From positions 1,217,519 to 1,281,518 of the forward strand of contig JAHBVO010000002.1 in assembly GCA_019637435.1 (NCBI GenBank): DNA of 64,000 nt, in the 5' to 3' direction. A program made the translations under genes and the position numbers. The notes under the pieces were generated by a model that saw only the letters and a list, made by a program, of their open reading frames with translations, had not been told where the DNA came from and ran no database searches. Shown here piece after piece: positions 27,092 through 34,899 of the stretch; the first letter of the stretch is position 1; each line of letters opens with the position of its first letter. Source of the DNA: Candidatus Obscuribacterales bacterium. Its GTDB lineage: Bacteria; Cyanobacteriota; Vampirovibrionia; Obscuribacterales; Obscuribacteraceae.

Positions 27092-27451
27092 ATGTTGCGT
27101 GATGATGCGGGTAATGAAGTTTCTACGCATCTTGACGATGTTGTGGACGAGGAGCCGAAGCAAACGGTACGTTGCGCAAATTGCGAGTTTGACATCACCG
27201 AGCCTGAGTACGCGATTGAACCGCATGAGCACACTTTTCGCAATCCTGCCGGCTACTCGTTTCACGTCGTTTGTTATAGCACCGCACCTGGTGCCATCGA
27301 AGCCGGGGAGCCTTCAAGTCTGGCGACATGGTTTGAAGGCTACGAATGGACTTATGCGATTTGTGGTCAGTGTCACCGACATATTGGTTGGTTTTACACA
27401 GGCAAAGATAGGTTCGCCGGACTGATTGCTACACGTTTGATAAGGAATTGA
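27092..27451 (+). CDS. CULT-domain protein (bacterial cereblon homologue)
   Basis: 119 residues, a stand-alone CULT domain (beta-tent fold). Two CxxC pairs, Cys28/Cys31 and Cys91/Cys94, form the zinc site. The aromatic cage that binds thalidomide-type imides in cereblon is present as Trp80 (WFEGY), Trp86 (EWTYAICGQC) and Trp100 (HIGW), at spacing closely matching Magnetospirillum MsCI4. NPAGYSFHV matches the conserved NPxGxxFHV. The natural ligand of bacterial CULT proteins is unsettled; uridine and C-terminal cyclic imides have been proposed. Normal length, cytoplasmic, no other domain. Confidence 0.9.
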   Translation: MLRDDAGNEVSTHLDDVVDEEPKQTVRCANCEFDITEPEYAIEPHEHTFRNPAGYSFHVVCYSTAPGAIEAGEPSSLATWFEGYEWTYAICGQCHRHIGWFYTGKDRFAGLIATRLIRN

Positions 27452-27587
27452 AGGCGTAGAAGTCAGAAAATTGAAGTGATTGAGGTTTGTTTTTATATGC
27501 AAACCGGTAAAGGCCGACATCTGTTTGGGGCGCATTTCTAAACAAGTCGTATCTGTTTTTACGTGAAAAATGCTGTCATAATCAGCG

Positions 27588-29060
27588 TTGAGTTTTCGCG
27601 GTGGTTCTGTGCGGCGTCTTGCGAGTTTTCTCAACCGATTAGCTTTGGTTTCGATTCTGTCGGTCCAGGCTCCTTCTTTTGCGGCTGATGCTCAAGCGAC
27701 TGCGCGGGACTCTGCTTCAGCCCAGCTAGAACAAACGAAACCTAATGTCAAAAGTCTCGATAATTTCGATAATCCTCAGCTAGTCGAAGTCGAAAAACTG
27801 ACCAACTCGATCCTTCGAGCTGAGATCCAGATGATGCGCTACTCGACCTCACTTCACGCCACCTGGGTGCGTCCAAGTCGCGGCAAGTCCTGGCGTGTGT
27901 TCGTGTACAAAATGACGGGCTCGACCATGTTGAACGTCGGTATGAGCTTAATTGCGGGCTCGCGATTCCAATACATGAACAATCCTCCTGCGGCATCACG
28001 CCCGTATCTGCGGTCCGGTCATATCGTCAATATGACAGGCGCTTCAATTCTCCTTGGTGGTACGTTGTTCGAGGCTGTTCTCGATAAGCGCGCTGAGAAC
28101 AGGCATGCGAAGAAACATCTAGACCTCAAGTCTGCTGTCCAGACGTTCCTCGACATGCAAAATCAGCTCGACGGTTCGCTTGCTAAACGCAACTCGTTGG
28201 TCGAAAATTGCCCGGGACTGTCGCCATCCCAGAAAGAAATTCTTCGTGTGGATGGATTGGTGCTTCGTGACTTGCGAGATTTGAGCGTTTCTGAGTTTCA
28301 GTATTCGTTCTCTGATATTGCGCGCTTGCGAAGTGCGCGCGATGCAGCAACCTGGACCACCGCATTTGGTGCGGCGACGGCGGCTTACGGTGGATCTTTG
28401 CAGTCACTGCTTTCAGTCGCAGATCGGGAGCCCAAGCAAGTCGGTGTGGCTGGAATTGGCTTTATGACATCGGGCTCGAGCGTAATCGCTGCGCCGATGT
28501 TGATTCATTGGGCCGGCCATCACGCTCGCTTCCGAGCAAGGGCGAAACTGGAAAGCGCGGGAGTAACCTCTCGCGTCATAGCCGCTGAAAATTTCGATGC
28601 TCATCGCAAAGAATTGGCTGAACTCATCGCCCGAGCAGATTCGTCAGAAAAACAGCTTCTTCAGGCACTAGACGCTCGCAAGACGGTTTACGACCTACAG
28701 AATGAGCTACTGGATGCCCGTGAGGAGACTCGCGAAGCAATCGATAGGCATATCAAAAAAGAATATCATGAGAGAATGTTCTACAGTACCGTAGTTGGTG
28801 GCGCTCAAGTTGCACGTGGAGCACAATTGGCTGTGGCCGGATTTAAATACTTTGACGACGCAACCAAATCCTACCCGCTGGTAGCGGCAGCCTCAACCAC
28901 ATACATAGCCGGTTCCGGGGTCTGGACTCTGGATAATATTCAAGGGAAGTTGAGAGAAGAGATTGCGCGCAAGAGGGCTACGACAACCTCTGTTCACGCA
29001 AAGCTGTTAGAGGATATGGATGATCTGGAAAATATGGATGACCAGATGAGCATCTTCTGA
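27588..29060 (+). CDS. Exported or membrane protein of unknown function
   Basis: 490 residues. The TTG at 27588 is used; a GTG at 27609 is also possible. The signal peptide ends near SFAAD. Four or five hydrophobic Gly/Ala-rich segments (about 105-125, 145-165, 250-300, 400-435) alternate with charged coiled-coil-like helices. The two halves look alike in layout (helix, GSxxL segment, charged helix). I know no family. A protein of this kind may be anchored in the inner or outer membrane. There is no ribosome site of note. Confidence 0.65.
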   Translation: MSFRGGSVRRLASFLNRLALVSILSVQAPSFAADAQATARDSASAQLEQTKPNVKSLDNFDNPQLVEVEKLTNSILRAEIQMMRYSTSLHATWVRPSRGKSWRVFVYKMTGSTMLNVGMSLIAGSRFQYMNNPPAASRPYLRSGHIVNMTGASILLGGTLFEAVLDKRAENRHAKKHLDLKSAVQTFLDMQNQLDGSLAKRNSLVENCPGLSPSQKEILRVDGLVLRDLRDLSVSEFQYSFSDIARLRSARDAATWTTAFGAATAAYGGSLQSLLSVADREPKQVGVAGIGFMTSGSSVIAAPMLIHWAGHHARFRARAKLESAGVTSRVIAAENFDAHRKELAELIARADSSEKQLLQALDARKTVYDLQNELLDAREETREAIDRHIKKEYHERMFYSTVVGGAQVARGAQLAVAGFKYFDDATKSYPLVAAASTTYIAGSGVWTLDNIQGKLREEIARKRATTTSVHAKLLEDMDDLENMDDQMSIF

Positions 29061-29084
29061 AGTGGGGTTTTTGTTGAGGTGACA

Positions 29085-29723
29085 ATGGCAGACGCGAAGC
29101 GCATCGAAATAGTCGGTGGCAACACTCGAAACGAGACCGTGCAGTTAGGTAATCACGAAGATACGGACACCGTCTATGGTGGCGCGTTTCTGGTGAATTG
29201 CGAAGTTAATTTCTGCGGCACCAATTTCGAGATTGTCGACGCGAATTTTTTGAATTGCAGAATAAATGCGAAGGTGCCCATTGAAAATGTGCAGTTTCTC
29301 GAGTCTGTTTTCGAGCGGTCTTCAATCAGCGGAAGGTTTGTTGGCTGTAGCTTTGGTTTCCGGCGTGGTGTTTCGAAAAGTCCCAATGCTTACTATCGCA
29401 ACTGCGATTTTTCGAGTGCCATACTTGATCATTGTCTTTTTTTCACAGGCGACACTGAGACAGTTACGTGGCCTGGTTGGCCGAATATCACCATTTTGAA
29501 CCCACGACAGAACGAGAGGGAATTCGCTTCAGCTGTTTTTCCTGCGAACCTCAATTCACTTCACGAGACGATTGACAATGCTCTGAAAGTTGGCACCGCA
29601 GGTGGTGTCGATGAGCTTCTCGCGCTGACCATCGATTTAGGGCGCGACGTCGAGAATTTAAAACCGGCCGAGGTGAGCGTGGTTCAGAATGTTTTTGCTC
29701 AAAAAAGTTGCATTAGGTTCTAG
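29085..29723 (+). CDS. Pentapeptide-repeat-like beta-helix protein, function unknown
   Basis: 212 residues from the ATG at 29085, with GAGGTG at close spacing. Residues 30-125 show a beta-helix-like pattern with Asn/Cys/Phe at 5-residue spacing (VNCEVNFCGTNFEIVD style), comparable with pentapeptide or right-handed beta-helix repeats but irregular. The C-terminal 60 residues are helical. There is no signal peptide. It lies 24 bases after the preceding gene and may share its mRNA. The family is unknown. Confidence 0.55.
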   Translation: MADAKRIEIVGGNTRNETVQLGNHEDTDTVYGGAFLVNCEVNFCGTNFEIVDANFLNCRINAKVPIENVQFLESVFERSSISGRFVGCSFGFRRGVSKSPNAYYRNCDFSSAILDHCLFFTGDTETVTWPGWPNITILNPRQNEREFASAVFPANLNSLHETIDNALKVGTAGGVDELLALTIDLGRDVENLKPAEVSVVQNVFAQKSCIRF

Positions 29724-29930
29724 ACGACTTAACTTACTCGCTGAAGTTGTTTCGTCCTAAATCCGAACCACGTGAACGACTCCCTTGCTAGTGGCTTTCT
29801 TGCACCGGATGCTGTATGGAGCCTGTTATTCAGGTTTCGTGTGTAGATATATCAAGCGCTGGGAACCGTAGCAGGCAATGCTTGGCAGCCTATGTACTAC
29901 GAAGGTATAGCACTACTAGGAGGTTAACTC

Positions 29931-30245
29931 ATGCGTAATTTCTTGTTCTCATTCACGGCGCTCGCTCTCATCTCTGCGTCGACTTTTGCTCCGGCGCTGG
30001 CTAAGGATGCAGCTGAAATCCAAGCAGATGCTGATGCGAAGAATGCCGAAGCCGCCGCCACTGCAGGCGTAGCCAGTGACGAATCCGCTGCCTCTGCCGA
30101 AGCTCAAGCCGACGGCAAAGAAGGTCGCGCCGCATCCCATGCGAAGAAAGCAGCCAAAGAAGCTAAGAAAGCAGCTGAAATTAAGGAAGATGCCGATAAG
30201 CTTCAATACAAGGCCGACAAAAAAGCCATCAAAGAAGCTAAATAG
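29931..30245 (+). CDS. Small exported Ala/Lys-rich protein
   Basis: 104 residues with a perfect AGGAGG ribosome site and a strong terminator directly after it, so it forms its own highly expressed unit. A signal peptide covers residues 1-24 (ends PALA). The mature chain is almost only Ala, Lys, Glu and Asp and should be a single long helix or coiled coil. Roles such as envelope binding or stress protection are possible but not shown. Confidence 0.75.
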   Translation: MRNFLFSFTALALISASTFAPALAKDAAEIQADADAKNAEAAATAGVASDESAASAEAQADGKEGRAASHAKKAAKEAKKAAEIKEDADKLQYKADKKAIKEAK

Positions 30246-30271
30246 CCGCATCTCGAGTTCGAGAACTAAGA

Positions 30272-30294
30272 GGGGAGGGTCTCAGACCCTCCCC
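30272..30294 (+). terminator. Strong rho-independent terminator
   Basis: A perfect 10-bp GC-rich stem, GGGGAGGGTC with GACCCTCCCC, around the loop TCA, then TTGTACTGTTT. A smaller dyad TCTCGAGTTCGAGA (30251-30264) lies just before it. It ends the 29931-30245 gene. Confidence 0.85.
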
Positions 30295-30412
30295 TTGTAC
30301 TGTTTGCGAGGCAGCGCTGTCGTGACCAGCGAACGATAGCTACGTTGATCTTGATGCTTTTCGTGGATTAATCAAATAGGATGGGGCTTAAGCCCTTTTA
30401 GATTTCATAATC

Positions 30413-31591
30413 ATGCGAAACCCAAACCGAAATCCATGCTTCAAACACATGCGCCTCGCCCTGGCGGTATCGTCGGCGTTTGCTTTCGGATGGACCGCTG
30501 CTTTTGCCGCGGGCGGAGACGGTTTTGAAGCACTGGAACTTCCCAAAGGTGATAGCACCTCCTCAACCTCGCCGCGGACGCCGCTTCAAGGGCGTACTGA
30601 AGTCACTGAGATGATCCTGCAAGAGCAGCCGCTGTACAAACAGGCAATGCAGAACATCGCGATGCAGAATTTTGGACAGGCGCTAGTCGCGCTGCAGAAA
30701 CTCACGCCGCAACTCGGTGATGGTTACGAAGGGTATCGCGCTGAGTGCAACTATTTCCAGGGCGTCTGTCTGGAGAATCTCCGGAAACAGGCTGCTGCTG
30801 CAGACATGTATAAAAAGGCATTTGAGCTGTTTGCGAAATTCGACGAAAGCAATCCGCTGAAAGGTAAGGCCGAAGCCAAAGTTAATAGTTTCAAGTCTTC
30901 GCCGCCGCTCACGGGGCAGGTCGCGAAACGCGCGCCGGTTGCTCCAAACATGCAGGGGCAGCATGGTGCGCTCGATCGTGATGCTCCTCTGGACGGTGGT
31001 ATCAGTTTGGCAGATCTGGTTGGTTCTATTGAAAACAGCCACTTCCTGCGCAATCCGGTCAAGTCTAAAATTGCAATCGAGCCGCAAGCGCAGCTTGCTG
31101 TTCGCGACAACAGTCGCAATATCCCGCTGCTCGAAGTCAACGACCGGCGCCTGATTCCGTTGATCGTCACCAAGTGTTTTCAGGAAATGAATTGCCTGGA
31201 AACATTCGAAATAGGTTCCAACACACTGACCGCTGCGACTGACTGGATGCCTATATCGGTTGAAGGAAGGACGGCTGCATTTGGTCTGGACGGGCACGCG
31301 AATCCCGCCTTCAAAGCGACCGTCAATGGTCGGCAGTATACATTCGATGTCGTGCTGCCGGATTTTGGTTCCGGTCTTCGAAAGATACTACTTATCACTA
31401 ACAGAGAAAAAATATGCGCAGTTGACGTCGAGTCATTCGACACCTGGCTGTTGAGGCTCGAACCGGCTAAGGATGGGTCGATCACCAGTGCGCGCTGGTA
31501 CAAACTCACGCACATCAAACCAGGACCTAACTATCAAACTAACATCGCGAAGCCTCAGGTTCGGCATCCCGCGAGCATGCGCAACTGGTAG
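30413..31591 (+). CDS. Exported TPR-containing protein
   Basis: 392 residues. The signal peptide is unusually long (residues 1-32, ending AAFAA). Residues 55-160 hold helical repeats of TPR type (Phe-Gly-Gln-Ala and Ala-Ala-Asp-Met-Tyr helices). The C-terminal 200 residues are a beta-rich domain of unknown type, with a Ser/Pro linker between. No catalytic motif is seen. It probably works in the periplasm. It stands alone between a terminator and the convergent small gene at 31632. Confidence 0.7.
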   Translation: MRNPNRNPCFKHMRLALAVSSAFAFGWTAAFAAGGDGFEALELPKGDSTSSTSPRTPLQGRTEVTEMILQEQPLYKQAMQNIAMQNFGQALVALQKLTPQLGDGYEGYRAECNYFQGVCLENLRKQAAAADMYKKAFELFAKFDESNPLKGKAEAKVNSFKSSPPLTGQVAKRAPVAPNMQGQHGALDRDAPLDGGISLADLVGSIENSHFLRNPVKSKIAIEPQAQLAVRDNSRNIPLLEVNDRRLIPLIVTKCFQEMNCLETFEIGSNTLTAATDWMPISVEGRTAAFGLDGHANPAFKATVNGRQYTFDVVLPDFGSGLRKILLITNREKICAVDVESFDTWLLRLEPAKDGSITSARWYKLTHIKPGPNYQTNIAKPQVRHPASMRNW

Positions 31592-31631
31592 CTGCAGTTC
31601 GACTTACCTGCCGCTCGAGCCTGCTTCAGCT

Positions 31632-31784
31632 TCAGGATTGTTCTTCCTGCAGTTCTTCGACAAGCTCTGTCGATTCTTCTGCCTTCTCCTCGTTTTTCTT
31701 CTCTTCTTCATTCTTCGGCGGCTTTTTTTTGGTGCCGTCCGGGTGCATGTAATCGACTTCTTCGTCTGTGTCTTTCTTGCTCAT
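31632..31784 (-). CDS. Small acidic/lysine-rich protein (50 residues)
   Basis: ATG at 31784 with GGAG about 5 bases upstream; stop TGA at 31632. The 50-residue product is almost entirely charged (Lys, Glu, Asp), with the start MSKKDTDEEV and an acidic end. It is probably disordered. The biased composition and good start site support it as real, although no family is known. It is the only gene in the 350-base gap between 31591 and 31943. Confidence 0.55.
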   Translation of the reverse strand: MSKKDTDEEVDYMHPDGTKKKPPKNEEEKKNEEKAEESTELVEELQEEQS

Positions 31785-31876
31785 ATGTGCTCCAGCGGGT
31801 TGCGAAACTGACCGTCAGAAAATCTAATCCTGACCTGCTCACTAGGTAGCACGATGAAGTAAGTCGGTTGCAAAAC

Positions 31877-31894
31877 GTGACCCGAATTTGTCAC
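31877..31894. promoter_or_regulatory. Inverted repeat upstream of 31943 gene
   Basis: GTGAC and GTCAC arms separated by 8 bases, just upstream of a possible -10 box (TAGACT near 31910). Candidate operator; the half-sites resemble those of the dyad at 4153 in reversed order. Confidence 0.3.
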
Positions 31895-31942
31895 ATCCTG
31901 GAAACTAGACTGTGAGCAGGTTGACAAATACGGGGGCTTACG

Positions 31943-33190
31943 ATGATTCACGATCGTATTAATTCACTTGAGACAGGACCTATCGCGAAGGAGTCTTCGT
32001 TGATGTCCATTCTTCAAATGACTGACTTGCGATTTGGCGAGCGCATTGAGGCAAACGTTCCCTTCCAACTGCCCAGCGACTCTATGCAATTATTCGATAA
32101 CGCGGAGATGCGAGCCGCAATTGAGGCTGCGTCGTCAATAACAGTGACTGATGATTGTTCGAACGCGGATGTTGTTTTAAAACCGGACGGCGCCATCCAA
32201 CAGTTTTTGAGAATGGACCGTAAGGGAGGCGATCTCGTAATTGCGCTTGAGAAAGGCGATTTCGTGCCTGATATATCCGCTGATAAACAGTTTCAACTCT
32301 TTAAAAGCCTGATGGAATACGCGCAAGAGTTAGGGAAGGTTGTTGAGATGGATTTTGCGAGCGGCCCGGTTCTCACTGCATCTGATACCGGCAACTACTC
32401 GTCGGCTCGAACCGTATATGATACCGGTCGTCAGGTTGCTCGAACCACAACCGATACCAGCTATCGACCAGAGCGAACCATATCTAATGCCGGCGGCTAC
32501 CAACCCGCTCGAACCATATCTGATACCAGCGCCTATCAACCGCCGCAAGTTGACTGGTCTCAGATTGATCTGTTTGATTTGCTTATGGACTGGTTTGCCT
32601 CCGACCCTGAAGCGTTTAAGAAGCGCATGCCCGGGCTCTATAAGAAAATTGTCGGAGCGAATGGCAGGATTGACACCAAGAAATTGCGACATCTAGTAGA
32701 TTCGAAAGATCCGAGTTTGGAGTCTCTGCGCTCACCTTCGGCGGGAAAAGTTTCCACATCGTGCGATGCTGTGAATGCAACTGGTGCAAAATTAGCTGAT
32801 AAAGCCGCGCAGGTTTCCGGTGAACTTGGAACCTACGGGTATTGCGCCAAAGGGGTCAGCTATGCGATTGAACGCGCGACTGGGAAGATCATTTACGGCA
32901 ATGCCAATGATATGAGAGAAACTTTGCCGAGTGAAGGTTTCACGGTCTCAAAATCGAAGGACCTTAAGGTCGGACAGGTCGTTCATGTGTATTGGACGCC
33001 GGAAGTTTACGCGCAGGAACAAGCAAGAAGGGGACCCTGTCCAAACTACGGTGATATCGCCGTGATTGGAAAAGGGCGGGATGGCCAACTCTATGCGTTT
33101 AACGATGCGGCGACTCCGCTCGACGATTATTTGAAAAAGTCTCGCTACGACTGGAGCACGCTAAAAGTTTTCACCCCGCCGAACTCCTGA
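31943..33190 (+). CDS. Repeat-containing protein with CHAP/NlpC-like C-terminal domain
   Basis: 415 residues. The ATG at 31943 has no marked ribosome site. The N-terminal 130 residues are acidic and helical. Residues 145-200 contain four imperfect 13-17-residue repeats (ARTISDTSAYQP type), a disordered linker. The C-terminal 150 residues look like a papain-like amidase fold (CHAP/NlpC type): Cys in YGYCAKGVSYAI, a VGQVVHVYW stretch, and YGDIAVIGKGRDGQ. No classical catalytic His is obvious. It could be a peptidoglycan hydrolase or a binding relative. No signal peptide. Confidence 0.6.
   Translation: MIHDRINSLETGPIAKESSLMSILQMTDLRFGERIEANVPFQLPSDSMQLFDNAEMRAAIEAASSITVTDDCSNADVVLKPDGAIQQFLRMDRKGGDLVIALEKGDFVPDISADKQFQLFKSLMEYAQELGKVVEMDFASGPVLTASDTGNYSSARTVYDTGRQVARTTTDTSYRPERTISNAGGYQPARTISDTSAYQPPQVDWSQIDLFDLLMDWFASDPEAFKKRMPGLYKKIVGANGRIDTKKLRHLVDSKDPSLESLRSPSAGKVSTSCDAVNATGAKLADKAAQVSGELGTYGYCAKGVSYAIERATGKIIYGNANDMRETLPSEGFTVSKSKDLKVGQVVHVYWTPEVYAQEQARRGPCPNYGDIAVIGKGRDGQLYAFNDAATPLDDYLKKSRYDWSTLKVFTPPNS
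32395..32540 (+). repeat. Imperfect in-frame tandem repeats
   Basis: Four diverged copies of a short unit encoding a Thr-Ile-Ser-Asp-Thr-like motif with a Tyr and Pro, inside the linker of the preceding gene. Unit lengths vary (about 36-51 bases). Confidence 0.55.
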
Positions 33191-33212
33191 TGGTTAGCCT
33201 GTTCTGGCAAGT

Positions 33213-34187
33213 CTAGTTTGTTCCAGACTTCCAATCGAAGCTGTAATCGTGTTTCTCTATTTCTGAGCGTTGTTTGTCTTCGATTGCCAGGTCAATCAAG
33301 CTGTCCGAACTCGCAGAGCGCGGCTGCAGGGTCTTCGGATTGGTCACCACCGTAAATCGCGTAACCCGTTTCATGCTCTTGATCATGTCTGGCGAGAACG
33401 GCTTGACGCCCTCCTTTTGCGGTATCTTTGCGACCATGTTTTGCATCATGGTCGCGAGCGCCTGCCGCGCTTTTTCGCCCTCTAGAACTGTTTCCGCAAT
33501 TAGTTTTACATCGCTCCCGGTTTCCTTACTCGAACCCTCATTACGCACCGTAAGTGGTGCCTGAAGTTTCACCCCCATAATCGGGACTTCCATTTCGTAG
33601 GCGTTGACCTTACCGCTTTCCGGCGCTGTTAACCAGGTCTCCACCCAAACTCTCCAGAAGTCGACGCTCTTTTGCTTCATCTGCTCGACCATCTCCGGAG
33701 ACTTGATAAGCTCGATGACCTTTGGATCCGCCGACGAAAGCAGCGCCGTTGCAGCATCAATGCATTTTTCCATTCCTATGACATCGACTACGTTGCCTTT
33801 AGGTGTAATCACCAGGGTCGGCAACATACTGCCGAGTGCGGTTGCTTGTTTCAAAACCGCTCCTGCTTGCTCACGATTTTCCGGAATGGACAGGTCCGTC
33901 CCTTCAATTGCCAGGAACTCGAATTTGTCAAAATTGAGTTCGTAGTTGTCACCGGACGACTGCTTGTTTAACACGATGTCGTATCGCATCTTCGCTGTCT
34001 TGCCTTTTTTGAGCGTCTCTTCCGTCACGGTGACTCGCGACGGAACCGGCCAGGCAAACTTCAGTTCCTCGGCACTCGCTGTTTGAATCGAGAGCTGACT
34101 GACAAACAGCATAAGTAGGAGGATTGGCAATAGCAACGTTTGACGCCCGGGCTGGAAGGTCAGGAAGTGCGTGTTTCTGTTTTGCAT
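33213..34187 (-). CDS. Exported protein of unknown function
   Basis: 324 residues. A signal peptide (hydrophobic residues 18-35, ending TASA) is followed by a beta-rich domain with charged helices. It contains no recognised catalytic motif. AAGGAT upstream of the ATG is a plausible ribosome site. It is convergent with the amidase-like gene at 31943. It probably acts in the periplasm; the family is unknown to me. Confidence 0.7.
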   Translation of the reverse strand: MQNRNTHFLTFQPGRQTLLLPILLLMLFVSQLSIQTASAEELKFAWPVPSRVTVTEETLKKGKTAKMRYDIVLNKQSSGDNYELNFDKFEFLAIEGTDLSIPENREQAGAVLKQATALGSMLPTLVITPKGNVVDVIGMEKCIDAATALLSSADPKVIELIKSPEMVEQMKQKSVDFWRVWVETWLTAPESGKVNAYEMEVPIMGVKLQAPLTVRNEGSSKETGSDVKLIAETVLEGEKARQALATMMQNMVAKIPQKEGVKPFSPDMIKSMKRVTRFTVVTNPKTLQPRSASSDSLIDLAIEDKQRSEIEKHDYSFDWKSGTN

Positions 34188-34378
34188 ATGTACAATCCTT
34201 AAGTGCCGCTGGTTGAAGCGTTAGTCTATCAGGCGCCGCGCAGAGCCCTCGCAATTGTGGCTCTTCAGTTACAAAACTGCTGGGAAACCGACAAATATGC
34301 TGAAGTGGTTCAGGAATAGGTTGGCTTTTTTAGAATTTATGATACGCTGGAGCTACATTTTTGGCACAGGTGTTTTAA

Positions 34379-34720
34379 ATGTCGGTGTCTGCGAAAGTCA
34401 TATTCACTACCGTTTTACTGCTTGCTGTGCAGTATTTGTCCATGGTAGGTGGGCTGTCGTTCATCGCGCATAACTACGATGTGGAAGATGTCCAGGATAT
34501 GAGTTTGGAGCATGTCGTACCGCTGGATCCATTTTTAGGAACCGCGGGTGGTAGCGCAGACGACCTTGGTTTGAATCCGGAATTACAAGCGATTGTTTTT
34601 CTGACACTCTTCCTGTTCCCTGCGCTCCTTGTCACTATCCGGCAAAATTGGGATATTCCTGCGACTATTTCTTACCGCCAAAACCGATTATGGTTGTTTA
34701 AGCGGGCTCTATTAATTTGA
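34379..34720 (+). CDS. Small membrane protein with two TM helices
   Basis: 113 residues. TM helices at about 6-28 and 70-90 with an acidic loop between (Asp/Glu-rich, about 33-60). A weak AGGTG lies upstream of the ATG. The two helices and the absence of a competing longer frame support it. Function unknown. The following 179 bases to the RND gene hold no gene. Confidence 0.55.
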   Translation: MSVSAKVIFTTVLLLAVQYLSMVGGLSFIAHNYDVEDVQDMSLEHVVPLDPFLGTAGGSADDLGLNPELQAIVFLTLFLFPALLVTIRQNWDIPATISYRQNRLWLFKRALLI

Positions 34721-34899
34721 AACATCTGACAACGAATCCTGATGCGAACGGATTTCGTTTATCTCTGCGTGCAAATTCGCTGGTGTTTTTAGATTTGTCC
34801 GATTGAGTTTCAATGCGGTTTTTGAACAGCCGGATTGAGTTGAGTTTCATCTAGTCGCGAAAACTAGGCTCATCAAATTCGATTGGGTTTGGAGACTTT

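Noticed and set aside
34255..34473. 72-codon plus-strand frame upstream of the small membrane protein gene
   Set aside because: Overlaps the better supported frame at 34379 and has no start site.
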